A DNA stretch of 64,000 bases from Oculatella sp. LEGE 06141 (GCF_015207605.1 NZ_JADEWO010000006.1:62001-126000); one strand, 5' to 3'. Counted from the stretch's first letter, positions 28,525 through 37,927 are shown. The notes: generated by a model from the sequence alone, not told the origin. Made by a program: numbers and translations.

Positions 28525-30357
28525 CTAATCAATCCATGCGGTGAACGGCAACCGTGTGTAGGTTCCCAGCGGATCGTTGAGCGATCGCAACGTCTCTAGG
28601 TCGCTACGCAGCTTTTTCAGTTCGAGGCTGAGCGGATCGATCGGCTGGTTAGTCTGAACTAAACGGCTGCTAAACAACCGCCGCAGCAACCGGAATTCTA
28701 AGGTGCGCCCTTGCGGATATTCTTCAATGTGCCAGTCTTCGCCCAGGTCTGCCTGCGCGGCAGCGGCCTGAATTGCGGCATCTAGGCCGCCCAGTTCATC
28801 AACCAGACCTACTCTCTGCGCGGCCAAGCCTGACCAAACCCGCCCCTGAGCAATTTCACCCACCTGCTGTTTTGAAATCGATCGCGAATTAGCAACGACC
28901 GTGAGGAACTGATCATAAAAATGGTCAACCACCCGCTGCGTGTTAGCCAGCTCTGCTGCTGTTTTAGGACGAGTGATGGTGTTGCTGTTGGCAAACTGCC
29001 CTGTCTGCACCACGTCCCAGGTGATACCGTTGTCGTTGGCGATTTGCTGGACGTTGGGCAGGAGGCCGAATACACCAATGGAGCCAGTGATGGTTGTGGG
29101 AGAGGCGAAGATCTGATCGGCATAGGCTGAGATCAGATACCCGCCCGACGCGGCATAGCTGCCCATCGATACAATCACGGGCTTCACCTGGCTGGTCAAC
29201 ATTACCTCACGGGCGATCGCATCTGAAGCGGTAGCGCTACCGCCAGGGCTATTGATTCGCAGCACAACGGCTTTTATGTCGTCGTTTAAGCGCAGTTCAC
29301 GGATTTGGCTGGTGTAGCGATCGCTGCCGATTGAGCCGTCGCCGCCCATACCGCTAACAATGTCTCCCTCGGCATACAGAACCGCAATTTGGTTTGAACC
29401 CACCTCAACATCAGCCGCCTGTTCTATAGTGGCCGCATAGGTGGGTAAGCTAATCTGCCGAAACGATTCAAGATCGTCTGCATCGAGGTCATCCTCTGTC
29501 TCTCCGGTTAGCTTTCGCAGTTCGCTAAAGATTTCATCTTCATACGCCACCTGGTCAATTAATCCGGCTGACTGCGCTTGAGCTGGCAAGAGCAATCCCT
29601 GACGATCGGCGATCGTCTGAATTTGCTCAGAGGTCACATCTCGGCTGTTAGAGGTTGTGACGCGAAATTCGTTCCACAAATCAGCCAGCAGTTGCTGAGT
29701 CTGCGTTTTGCTTTGAGGACTGCTTTCTGTCCGTGTAAATGGTTCTACTGCTGCCTTGTATTGCCCTGCTCGAATGGTTTGAATGCCAACACCATACTTT
29801 TGCAAGGCTCCAGCAAAGAAAGTCGTTTCGGCGCTGAAGCCGTCAAGCTCCATTACGCCAGCAGGATTGAGCGCAATCGTATCGGCCACAGATACTAAAT
29901 AGTAGTCTCGCTCGGAGCCAGTCGTGGTGTAAGCCAGAATCGGCTTGCCCGATTGCTGAAATGCCTCTAGCGCGTCACGAACTTCCCGCAGTGCTGCAAA
30001 CCCAGATCCTCCAGCTACCGAACTGGTATCCCCATGCAGGTATAGGCCGACGATGCGATCGTCTGTTGCCGCATCTTTGACGGCGCGAACCACCTCCTGT
30101 AGCCCAATCGAAGTAGGAATCTCTGTGCCAGACAGCGCATCACTAAGCAACCGACTGGGGTCAGGACTCGGTGGCGCATCTGTGATGTTGAGAGCAAGGT
30201 CGAAGGTCAAAATTGAATCGGCATCCACTTGGGGACTGGCATCACGACCTAAAGAGGCGATCGCCGTTAGCAACACCGCTAATCCGGCAAACCCCAGGGT
30301 GACGAATATAACCAGCCCGGCGAGCGTTGCAAACGTATGTTTTAGAAAGTCGCGCAT
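28525..30357 (-). CDS. sppA: Signal peptide peptidase SppA, 67K type
   Basis: Membrane-anchored protease that degrades cleaved signal peptides. 610 residues, the duplicated long form. N-terminal anchor helix about 11-36. The Ser/Lys dyad is visible: K201 in GQYKAAVEPF (N-terminal repeat) and S404 in GSYAASGGYLIS (C-terminal repeat). In Synechocystis an SppA homologue has been tied to high-light acclimation and phycobilisome turnover. Monocistronic, with its own terminator; the upstream fni gene is on the same strand, 167 bases away. Confidence 0.95.
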   Translation of the reverse strand: MRDFLKHTFATLAGLVIFVTLGFAGLAVLLTAIASLGRDASPQVDADSILTFDLALNITDAPPSPDPSRLLSDALSGTEIPTSIGLQEVVRAVKDAATDDRIVGLYLHGDTSSVAGGSGFAALREVRDALEAFQQSGKPILAYTTTGSERDYYLVSVADTIALNPAGVMELDGFSAETTFFAGALQKYGVGIQTIRAGQYKAAVEPFTRTESSPQSKTQTQQLLADLWNEFRVTTSNSRDVTSEQIQTIADRQGLLLPAQAQSAGLIDQVAYEDEIFSELRKLTGETEDDLDADDLESFRQISLPTYAATIEQAADVEVGSNQIAVLYAEGDIVSGMGGDGSIGSDRYTSQIRELRLNDDIKAVVLRINSPGGSATASDAIAREVMLTSQVKPVIVSMGSYAASGGYLISAYADQIFASPTTITGSIGVFGLLPNVQQIANDNGITWDVVQTGQFANSNTITRPKTAAELANTQRVVDHFYDQFLTVVANSRSISKQQVGEIAQGRVWSGLAAQRVGLVDELGGLDAAIQAAAAQADLGEDWHIEEYPQGRTLEFRLLRRLFSSRLVQTNQPIDPLSLELKKLRSDLETLRSLNDPLGTYTRLPFTAWID

Positions 30358-30524
30358 CTTGAGAGGAAATAAGGATTGAACTGGAGGGAAGTTTCACCAA
30401 CGCTGAAGAGACGGAGTGGAACACTGGCTTCCTATTTACCCTAACTCAACCGTAACGACTTCCCCACCTTTTGTATTCCCACTGATCGCGGTTCCTTATC
30501 GGATGCCCTTCTGCCCTAAATCGA

Positions 30525-31628
30525 TTAAATTGATCGCACCAAAACACCAGCGTGTCTTAGATCCATCAATGTTGCGCTGCCCGTGCAGAACAAAACGGTT
30601 TTGATTTCTGCCATTAATACTTCAACCAGGTCAGAAAGAGCGGCTTCTGACTCAGAGGCCGCTTGCAGAAACGGCAATGCTAATCCAGCCAGGTCGGCTC
30701 CCAGGGCGATCGCTTTGGCTACGTCCAACCCGTCCCGCAGCCCACCCGATGCAATCAGCGGCAGATGAGGTGCGATCGCTCGAATGGCGACTACACACTC
30801 GGCCGTGGGCAACCCCCAATTCGCAAACGTTTGCCCCAATCGACGCTGATGGGTATCTTGCGCCCGTTCGCTTTCGACCCGTGCCCAGGACGTTCCGCCG
30901 GCTCCGGCTACATCGATCGCAGCTACGCCTGCTTCAATTAACCGTTGAGCCATTTTGGCAGAAATGCCGTTCCCCACTTCTTTGGCAATGACGGGAACGG
31001 GCAACGCGTTACACAGTGCCGCAATTTTGCTCAACAGTCCGCGAAAGTTAGTATCACCCCTGGTTTGAACGCACTCCTGCAACGGATTGAGATGTAAGAT
31101 CAGCGCGTCGGCTTCCAGCCATTCAACCGCACGTAGGCATTCATCTAAGCCGTAATGATAATTAAGCTGAACGGCTCCTAAATTGGCAAACAGCAAAATA
31201 TCGGGAGCGATCGATCGCACCGCAAAGGTAGACGCGACTTGAGGCGTTTCCAGTGCCACCCGTTGAGAACCCACTCCCATCGCAATCCGGTAATGCTGTG
31301 CCGCTTCGGCCAGACGGTAATTGATCCGCTGTGCCAGTTCGGTGCCGCCAGTCATCGACGAAATTAACAGCGGCGCACCCAAGTCTTTGCCTAGAAAGGA
31401 CGTTTTGATCTCCACCTGATCGCGGTCTAGCTCGGGCAAGCAGCAGTGGGTAAACCGATACTGCTCTAATCCATTGGTCGTTTGATGAAACTGCACATCA
31501 TCATCCAGACAAATGCGTAGATGATCGGCTTTACGGTTCTGCGTTGCTTCCGTTGGGTCAGAGGTCGTTGCCCGATCGCGCCATGTTTCCTGATAAAGAG
31601 ATGAGTTTAAAGATGGATTGGTAGTCAT
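30525..31628 (-). CDS. fni: Type 2 isopentenyl-diphosphate delta-isomerase
   Basis: FMN- and NADPH-dependent interconversion of IPP and DMAPP, the precursors of carotenoids, phytol and quinones. 367 residues. Conserved: [16 protein letters not shown] near the N-terminus, [17 protein letters not shown] (substrate/FMN loop), [34 protein letters not shown] and the flavin-phosphate site [20 protein letters not shown]. The type 2 enzyme is the usual one in cyanobacteria. No other isoprenoid gene is adjacent. Confidence 0.97.
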   Translation of the reverse strand: MTTNPSLNSSLYQETWRDRATTSDPTEATQNRKADHLRICLDDDVQFHQTTNGLEQYRFTHCCLPELDRDQVEIKTSFLGKDLGAPLLISSMTGGTELAQRINYRLAEAAQHYRIAMGVGSQRVALETPQVASTFAVRSIAPDILLFANLGAVQLNYHYGLDECLRAVEWLEADALILHLNPLQECVQTRGDTNFRGLLSKIAALCNALPVPVIAKEVGNGISAKMAQRLIEAGVAAIDVAGAGGTSWARVESERAQDTHQRRLGQTFANWGLPTAECVVAIRAIAPHLPLIASGGLRDGLDVAKAIALGADLAGLALPFLQAASESEAALSDLVEVLMAEIKTVLFCTGSATLMDLRHAGVLVRSI

Positions 31629-31954
31629 TCAGCCATCCCGAATTACATGAGTGCTGGTTAAAACGTCCCTGCCTGGGTTGGGGCAGAATTGATGTCCCTG
31701 TGTGATTGCAATGTGCGTTTAATAGAAGGGCGATCGCTTACGCTAGTGTCCCATGTTGCGGTTCCCCGGTTGGCGGTGCGATAACAATCAGACACATAAC
31801 GAACCTCCGCCAAAAAGCATGGTAGACATGGCATAGCAGCACAGCGAGGGTTGTGTTGCCTGTTTCATTTGGATGCGATCGCATCTATCGCACCCGGCAC
31901 CCTACGGTTGTCAACTCATGCTGCTCTACTCCATGCTCCCAGGGGACTTCAGTC
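31629..31954. other. Intergenic region between fni and the GH13 gene
   Basis: 326 bases between divergent genes. An inverted repeat TTGGCGG (near 31770) and CCGCCAA (near 31810) could form a long-looped stem in the leader of the GH13 gene. The frame of the GH13 protein is open from 31853 but that part reads Cys-rich and unlike coding sequence. Otherwise I see nothing. Confidence 0.4.
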
Positions 31955-33991
31955 ATGTCTATTGAGTTACTCCACCGCAAACAAACCCACTTTGTGCTGT
32001 GGCGGCCAGCCTATGTCGATCCCACGCCAGCCCTTTACATTGGGGCGATCGGTGAGGATATGAACGCGCTTAGCCGCTTCAGCCAGTTTCGGGAATATCC
32101 GCTTCAGCAATCGGCCTCAGCACCCGGAGTATGGGAACTAGAAGCGCAGTCCTGTGGGCTTGTTGATGGGCAGGTTTATTTCTACTGGTTTAAGGTGCGC
32201 GACTCTAACCCATACAGCGCCGCTCGACGTATTCTCTATTGCACCGATCCATTGGCCTACACGATCGATCGCCGTTTTTTAGCCCCTGCACCTGTAGAAC
32301 CCGATGGGGACAAGAGTGATGATCCAGCGAGCGTTATTTTGTATCGCAACGGTCAACTGATTCCCTGTGACCCCTCCGGGCAGGTAATCGACTGGAGCGG
32401 AGATCCACCATTAAATACATTGCCAGCCAACAACCGACTGGTGATGTATGAGTTGCCCACTCGGTGGACTCGCAGCCAGATAGATGATAAACGCGAGGTG
32501 GGTACAGGAACCTTTCGTGATGCCCTGGCGTTGGTTCGGGCGGGCGCGATCGCCCCCGACTTTCCAACCGTTGCCGCCCTTAAACCTGGTGCCGCCCATC
32601 TGGCTGAACTGGGGATAAATGCCCTGGAGCTATTGCCGCCAGCCGATAGCGACGATGATTATAACTGGGGCTATGGCACCGCTAACTACTTTGCCGCCGA
32701 CTTTAATTTGGGCTATCCCCATGTGCAATCGGCTCCAACGGCCTCCACCGACCTCGCTACTTTAATTAAAGTTTGCCATCAGCACGGTATTCGCTTCTTC
32801 ACCGATATGGTGATGGCCTTTTCACGCAACAACCCTTACCAGAACGTTAACTTTCTCGATTTTTACGTTTGCTGGAAACCCAGGCATGACCCAGCCGCCG
32901 ACCCAGAACATGGCGATCGCGATGGCTTTGGGGGCGATTTGTTCAAATACAACTGGTGGACAGACGGCTTCGATCCGATTACCGGAGCCATTAAGCCACT
33001 GGTTCCGGCTCGGGAGTACATGAAGCTACAGATGGCACACTGGTTACTTCACTACCGGGTGGACGGGCTGCGGCTGGATAGCGTTAACAATGTCGCAAAC
33101 TATGATTTTCTGCAAGAATTCAAAGATTTAGCCCGACAGTTATGGGCAGAACGAGGAGGCCATAGCGACAATTTTTTGGTAGTGGGTGAAGAACTCAGCG
33201 TTCCCTTATCGTTGGTTCAGCAAAACCGCCTGGATGGACTGTGGAATGAAACATTTAAGTGCGTTGTCAGACGTGTGATTTTGGGGCAGTCGGCCAACCC
33301 TGGCGAGAGTTTTGAGCACAGTGTACAAAAGCTAATTGACTGCCGTTTGTTGGGATTTCGCGACGGCACCGAGGCAATCAATTATCTCACGTCCCATGAT
33401 GTGGGTGGCTATGGCAACGAACGGCTTTATAACTACTTAGTTAACAACGGCATTGCAGATGTTGAGCGTCGCTTTAAACTGGCATTCGTCTGCCTGCTAA
33501 CGGCAGTCGGGATTCCCATGATTTTGGCTGGGGATGAATTTGCCGATGAACACGATCTGGATATTAGCGATGAGCATAGCGATCACAAGCAGGTCGATCC
33601 GGTGAATTACAACCGCATGGATGAGGATTGGCGACGACGCATCTTCGACTATGTAGCGCGGCTGGTTCGCTTTCGCACCACGTTTGCAGCGCTGGCAGTA
33701 AACGATACAGCCTTTATCCATGCCGATTTCACTGAAGGGAAACGTGTGCTGGTTTGGCAACGAGGACAGGGCGATCGCCTCGCCGTCATTGTTGCCAACT
33801 TTTCGGACTACGGCACGCCTGACTCATCCAGTTCTACTGCTGAATATGTGATTGCTCGCTTTCCCAACACCCCTCTGGGAATGCAGTGGCAGGAGATCAC
33901 TCAGGATCGGCAGGTGCCTGATGAATGGGCTGGAAGAGAGCCGATCTTTGCCTGGGAAGCAAAAGTGTACGCCACGGTGAACTTGCCATAG
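31955..33991 (+). CDS. GH13 (alpha-amylase family) protein with altered region I
   Basis: A 678-residue protein. An N-terminal beta domain (about 1-190) precedes a (beta/alpha)8 barrel (about 200-570) and a C-terminal beta domain. Catalytic triad candidates remain: nucleophile Asp in VDGLRLDSVNNV (region II), acid Glu in VVGEELSVP (region III), Asp in TSHDVGG (region IV). Region I reads FTDMVMAFSRNN, so the usual DxxxNH His is missing, and region IV has SHD for NHD. It may act on an unusual alpha-glucan or be a weak or transferase-type enzyme. Start at the ATG after AGGGGACT. A terminator follows at 34115. Confidence 0.82.
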   Translation: MSIELLHRKQTHFVLWRPAYVDPTPALYIGAIGEDMNALSRFSQFREYPLQQSASAPGVWELEAQSCGLVDGQVYFYWFKVRDSNPYSAARRILYCTDPLAYTIDRRFLAPAPVEPDGDKSDDPASVILYRNGQLIPCDPSGQVIDWSGDPPLNTLPANNRLVMYELPTRWTRSQIDDKREVGTGTFRDALALVRAGAIAPDFPTVAALKPGAAHLAELGINALELLPPADSDDDYNWGYGTANYFAADFNLGYPHVQSAPTASTDLATLIKVCHQHGIRFFTDMVMAFSRNNPYQNVNFLDFYVCWKPRHDPAADPEHGDRDGFGGDLFKYNWWTDGFDPITGAIKPLVPAREYMKLQMAHWLLHYRVDGLRLDSVNNVANYDFLQEFKDLARQLWAERGGHSDNFLVVGEELSVPLSLVQQNRLDGLWNETFKCVVRRVILGQSANPGESFEHSVQKLIDCRLLGFRDGTEAINYLTSHDVGGYGNERLYNYLVNNGIADVERRFKLAFVCLLTAVGIPMILAGDEFADEHDLDISDEHSDHKQVDPVNYNRMDEDWRRRIFDYVARLVRFRTTFAALAVNDTAFIHADFTEGKRVLVWQRGQGDRLAVIVANFSDYGTPDSSSSTAEYVIARFPNTPLGMQWQEITQDRQVPDEWAGREPIFAWEAKVYATVNLP

Positions 33992-34114
33992 CCAATTTAA
34001 AGCTGAACGGCACTATTCAGAATTTTCGATCGTCATCCGGAATAAGCGCTTCTACTGCTGAGGTATTCCAATAAGACTGATGCGCTGGACAAGAACATTT
34101 TTGCTGGACACATA

Positions 34115-34146
34115 CCCCGATCGGAAACGGTCGGGGTTTCTTTTGG
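34115..34146 (+). terminator. Rho-independent terminator after the GH13 gene
   Basis: CCCCGATCG (34115-34123) pairs with CGGTCGGGG (34128-34136), nine pairs including one G-T, around a GAAA tetraloop, followed by TTTCTTTT. It lies 124 bases after the stop. Confidence 0.85.
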
Positions 34147-34261
34147 GAACCATTTCATCCTCTGAACGAAACAGTCTAGTGAGACGATCGCCAACAGCAA
34201 CCCCTCAACTTTTCTTAGGATGAAGGGAGACCGCGAATGGTGCCAAGGAGCAACAGCAATC

Positions 34262-35776
34262 ATGACTCAGCAAAATGCAGGCAAATGGGACTTGGGCAGG
34301 TTTGTTAAAACCCTGTCTTACTTCGGTGCCATTCCGTTTTTAAGCAGTGTGGACTGGTTTCAGCAGTGGTTTGGCAGCCAGCCTGATCCTAAGGCAGACA
34401 GTTCTGCGATCGCCACCACTCTGGCGGCAGCTACCCGCGAGTCAAGCAACAATCAAGGTGTGATTCTGGTTGCTGGCGCAACGGGTGGAGTGGGCAAGCG
34501 AGTCGTGCAACGGCTGGTCGCTCAAGGTTATTCGGTGCGATCGCTGGTTCGAGAGGCCGAAAGGGCGCGATCGATTTTGGGCGAAGCGGTTCCGGTGGTG
34601 GAAGCCGATATTACTCTGCCTGAAACGCTGACCCCTGAGGTCATGGCAAATGTCAATGCCCTTATTTGCTGTACGGGCACGCGAGTACAACCCGTTGAGG
34701 GGGATACCCCCACGCGCGAAAAATATTATCAAGGTCTTAAGTTTTACCTGCCAGAAGTTGTTGATACTCCGGAATATATCGAGTATCAAGGCATTCAAAA
34801 TTTAGTCCAGGCGCTCAACTCATCCGTTTACAGCCACCCCATTTTTGATTTCACCCAGCCCTCTAGCGGCTTACAGGACATTTGGGGGGCGCTGGATGAT
34901 GTGGTAATGGGAGGCGTTAGTGAAAGCGGCATTCACTTCAGTGGGTCGGCGGCGCAGTTTGCGGGCAATGTATCAACGGCAAATTCTGGCGGGTTTGCTT
35001 CCGTGCGGACGCGCAACTTCGATCGCCCCATTAACCTGGCTGAGTATGACGGCATTGAACTGCGGGTTAAAGGTGACGGCAACCGCTACAAGTTTATGCT
35101 GCGTACCGAAACTCAGTGGGACGGGGTGGCGCACAGCTACTCGTTTGATACGATCGCCAATCAATGGATGACCGTGCGGATTCCATTTGCGGCTCTGGTG
35201 GCTGTCTTTCGCGCTAAGTCTGTGAGCGATCGCCCCCTTGACCCCAGCCAAATTAACGCGTTTCAGCTCATGCTGAGCAAATTCGAGTATGACGGAGGCT
35301 TGAATCCTCACTTTACGCCCGGAGCGTTTCATCTAGAAGTGGCATCCATTCGCGCCTATCGGCACAGCCAACTACCGCAATTTGTCATGGTGAGTTCAGC
35401 CGGGGTAACTCGCCCTGGCAAACCGGGTTTAAACCTGGAAGATGAGCCGCCTGCCGTACGTATGAATGACCAGTTGGGTGGAATCCTCACCTGGAAACTG
35501 AAGGGAGAAGAGGCCGTTCGGCATAGCGGCTTGCCCTACACCATTATTCGTCCCTGTGCGCTGACGGAGGAATCCGGTGGACAAGCCTTAATAGTTGCTC
35601 AGGGCGATACGCTCAAGGGTAAGGTTAGCCGAGAGGATGTGGCTGCCCTTTGTGTTGCAGCGATCGCGCATTCTGAAGCTCGCAATATTGTCTTTGAAGT
35701 GGCAGAAGGCCAGGGGGATTGTGCTCCAGACGATTGGCGGTGTCTGTTTTTGAAGTCAACATCATCGTCTGGTTGA
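34262..35776 (+). CDS. Atypical SDR with inserted CIA30 domain (HCF173-like architecture)
   Basis: A 504-residue protein. An NAD(P)-binding Rossmann start (VILVAGATGGVGKRVVQRL, about residues 62-80) is interrupted at about 190 by a CIA30 beta-domain (FDFTQPSSGLQDIWGALDDVVMGGVSES through about 360), after which the SDR fold resumes (FVMVSSAGVTRPGKPG, GLPYTIIRPCALTEE). Plant HCF173, needed for translation of psbA mRNA in chloroplasts, has the same plan; an analogous PSII role here is inference. The ATG at 34262 follows AAGGAG; an upstream ATG at 34220 is in frame. Its last 50 codons overlap the convergent globin gene. Confidence 0.85.
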   Translation: MTQQNAGKWDLGRFVKTLSYFGAIPFLSSVDWFQQWFGSQPDPKADSSAIATTLAAATRESSNNQGVILVAGATGGVGKRVVQRLVAQGYSVRSLVREAERARSILGEAVPVVEADITLPETLTPEVMANVNALICCTGTRVQPVEGDTPTREKYYQGLKFYLPEVVDTPEYIEYQGIQNLVQALNSSVYSHPIFDFTQPSSGLQDIWGALDDVVMGGVSESGIHFSGSAAQFAGNVSTANSGGFASVRTRNFDRPINLAEYDGIELRVKGDGNRYKFMLRTETQWDGVAHSYSFDTIANQWMTVRIPFAALVAVFRAKSVSDRPLDPSQINAFQLMLSKFEYDGGLNPHFTPGAFHLEVASIRAYRHSQLPQFVMVSSAGVTRPGKPGLNLEDEPPAVRMNDQLGGILTWKLKGEEAVRHSGLPYTIIRPCALTEESGGQALIVAQGDTLKGKVSREDVAALCVAAIAHSEARNIVFEVAEGQGDCAPDDWRCLFLKSTSSSG

Positions 35777-36467
35777 TGTAGCCGGAATTGTCTCCACCTG
35801 AGCGGTCATTGCGGTTACGAAGGACCAGAAATGCAACGATCGCTAATCCAACCACTCCCAACACGATCAGGACGGTTTCTAGCCCCCACGCCGAGGACGA
35901 TGACTCTGTTTCACCAGAAGCCCGTCTTGCTGTAGTGGGTTCACGGTTTTGCGGAGTCAAATCTCGGGTTAGAGAGGTTGTGCCATCCCCAGACAGATTA
36001 CGGTTAATGATGCTGGGCTGAGTGGCTTGCTGAGCGCGTTTTGCCGCAGCATTTTCCCCATAGCGGGCGGCTCCATCTAGCATGATTTGGGTGATGGACT
36101 CGTAGGCTTCAACCCACGCTTGTTTAACCTCATCTGTCCATTCTGCTCCCAAGTAAGATTCAAATGTCTTCAGCAAGGCTGCGCCCACAATGGGATAGTG
36201 TTCTTCCAGCGTTTGGTATCTAACGTGGCGTTCACCCAGGTCTTGCAACGCTTGGGTCAAGTAGTCTGGATAGCGGATATTATCAACGACCATGACTAGC
36301 GTGAGTGCTAGCTTCTTTTGCTGCCCTTCCATGTCGATGCGAGCAAATAAATTACGGGCTTCAGGGCAATCGGTAAACAAGTTTTCATAGAAACTGGCTG
36401 AGAATTCGTCGGCACAAGGTCTGATGCGATCGAAACTCTTTTCTATGAGTTCAACATTCAAAGACAT
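35625..36467 (-). CDS. Globin with C-terminal membrane anchor
   Basis: A 280-residue protein. Residues 1-140 form a full-length bacterial globin (VELIEKSFDRIRPCADEFSA; proximal His probably H81 in GERHVRYQ). A Ser/Thr/Arg-rich linker (about 145-195) leads to one transmembrane helix (about 198-216) and RNRNDRSGG. Residues 231-280 are encoded opposite the end of the SDR-CIA30 gene and look unlike a domain. Ligand and role are unknown; a membrane-bound haem sensor or an NO/O2-handling protein is possible. There is no reductase domain. The ATG at 36467 (MSLNVELIEK) is chosen; the upstream frame to 36617 looks non-coding. Confidence 0.85.
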   Translation of the reverse strand: MSLNVELIEKSFDRIRPCADEFSASFYENLFTDCPEARNLFARIDMEGQQKKLALTLVMVVDNIRYPDYLTQALQDLGERHVRYQTLEEHYPIVGAALLKTFESYLGAEWTDEVKQAWVEAYESITQIMLDGAARYGENAAAKRAQQATQPSIINRNLSGDGTTSLTRDLTPQNREPTTARRASGETESSSSAWGLETVLIVLGVVGLAIVAFLVLRNRNDRSGGDNSGYINQTMMLTSKTDTANRLEHNPPGLLPLQRQYCELQNARSLQHKGQPHPLG

Positions 36468-36633
36468 AAGCGATAGACCCTCTTGTACTTCGACACTCGT
36501 ATAAATACTGAAGCCCCTGAATGAATCCGGATACTTTGCTTGCGTAGAATCTCCGACCTTCAACGAGCCACTCCACACGCCCCAAGGCTTCTGTTGCCGG
36601 ACGCGATCGCACATCACGAAGGCAACCGCCAGC

Positions 36634-37497
36634 TTACGCCAGAGTCAAAATTTCAACTCCGTCTTCTGTCACTGCAATGGTATGTTCAAACTGAGCCGAC
36701 CAGCGGCGGTCTTTGGTTACAACCGTCCAGCCATCAGCCCAAATTTCGATGTCCCGCGTTCCTGCGTTGATCATCGGTTCAATGGTGAATACCATACCAG
36801 GACGCAGCCGTAACCCTCGCCCCCGCGTCCCAAAATGTGGAATAGAGGGTTCTGTGTGAAACCGTTTGCCCACTCCATGCCCCACCAGTTCACGCACCAC
36901 CGAGAAGCCGTACGATTCGGCATACTCCTGAATGGCAGCCCCGATATCTCCCACTCGTGCCCCCGGCTTCACCTCGGCGATGCCTCGCATCAGGCACTCT
37001 TGAGTCACCTCAACCAACTGCCGAACCGTTGGCGAAGGCTCACCCACACAAAAAGTACGAGAGGTGTCACCGTGATAGCCATCCAGGATCGGCGTTACGT
37101 CGATGTTGATGATGTCACCATCTTTAAGCAGTTGCTTGGGGCTAGCGATGCCATGACAAACCACTTCATTCACGCTGGTGCAGATCGACTTAGGAAAGGG
37201 GGGACATCCTGACGGGGCATATCCCAACGGGGCGCTGATTGCCCCATGCGATCGCGTCCATTGTGCTGCCTCATCGTTCAACGTTTGGGTGCTAACTCCT
37301 GGCTGAACTAAAGGAGCCATATGGTCGAGCAAGGCGGCTGCAAGTTTGCCAACCCGACGCATTTTCTCTAACTCGCGGCTCGACAACAACACTACTCCTT
37401 GCCGAGTGTGAAATTGCCCTGATGCAATCGGCTTCTCCTGGTTTGTGCCGTTCGATCGCGGCTGCAACGTTACCCAGGGGAGTTGTTGGTTTTGCAT
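36634..37497 (-). CDS. map: Methionine aminopeptidase, type I
   Basis: Removes the initiator Met from new proteins. 287 residues, with about 30 residues ahead of the catalytic domain, which is a little longer than the minimal bacterial form. Pita-bread metallopeptidase motifs: VCHGI (His), INIDVTPILDGYHGDTSRTF (two Asp metal ligands), GHGVGKRFH (His), FTIEPMIN (Glu) and QFEHTIAVTEDG (Glu). Upstream of the globin gene on the same strand but 166 bases away. The promoter region upstream carries repeats listed at 37527-37572. Confidence 0.97.
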   Translation of the reverse strand: MQNQQLPWVTLQPRSNGTNQEKPIASGQFHTRQGVVLLSSRELEKMRRVGKLAAALLDHMAPLVQPGVSTQTLNDEAAQWTRSHGAISAPLGYAPSGCPPFPKSICTSVNEVVCHGIASPKQLLKDGDIINIDVTPILDGYHGDTSRTFCVGEPSPTVRQLVEVTQECLMRGIAEVKPGARVGDIGAAIQEYAESYGFSVVRELVGHGVGKRFHTEPSIPHFGTRGRGLRLRPGMVFTIEPMINAGTRDIEIWADGWTVVTKDRRWSAQFEHTIAVTEDGVEILTLA

Positions 37498-37526
37498 AAT
37501 GTCGCCTGTTGCTATCTCAAGTTGTT

Positions 37527-37572
37527 TTGCTGTGCCATGCTATCACAGCAAGAACTAGCGTATCACAGCAAG
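37527..37572. repeat. Direct and inverted TATCACAGCAAG repeats
   Basis: TATCACAGCAAG occurs at 37541-37552 and 37561-37572, exactly 20 bases apart. The left copy also pairs with TTGCTGTG at 37527-37534 (8-bp inverted repeat, 9-base gap). The cluster is 30-75 bases ahead of map and about 100 ahead of the small RHH-like gene; TATACT at 37596-37601 may be the -10 box of the latter. It may be an operator. Confidence 0.45.
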
Positions 37573-37666
37573 CCTCACGCTAGGCTATAGAGTTATATAC
37601 TGAGGCCAGAAGAAACATTGTTCGCTTGGCAGCAAACGTTAGCAGGCGTTAGGAATCGTTGACACT

Positions 37667-37882
37667 ATGGGCGGCAAAACTGATTTGGATCGGGTCACAA
37701 CTTACATTCCACCCGAATGGAAGCAGGAACTTGAGGCGTGGGCAGACGCAGAAGAGCGCTCTATTTCATGGCTGGTTTCTAAGCTGATTGCCAATGCGCT
37801 ACAGGAGCGCCGCGAGCAGGTCATCCCAGCAGAAACTAAAAACCTTCTCAAGCCCTCGTCAAGTTCTACAAAAACTCGCTAG
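37667..37882 (+). CDS. Small ribbon-helix-helix-like protein
   Basis: A 71-residue protein. DRVTTYIPPEWKQELEAWADAEERSISWLVSKLIANALQER fits one beta strand followed by two helices, as in CopG/Arc-type RHH DNA-binding proteins and antitoxins. The tail is Ser/Lys-rich and disordered. No toxin gene is next to it (mnmE follows on the opposite strand), so it is better called a possible solitary regulator than an antitoxin. The repeats upstream could be its binding site. Confidence 0.72.
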   Translation: MGGKTDLDRVTTYIPPEWKQELEAWADAEERSISWLVSKLIANALQERREQVIPAETKNLLKPSSSSTKTR

Positions 37883-37927
37883 AGCCTGTCCGTGACGAGT
37901 GAACGAAGCATTGACGATCGCGATCGC

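Noticed and set aside
37667-37882. Toxin-antitoxin module around the RHH-like gene
   Set aside because: The neighbours are map and mnmE; there is no small toxin-like frame next to it.
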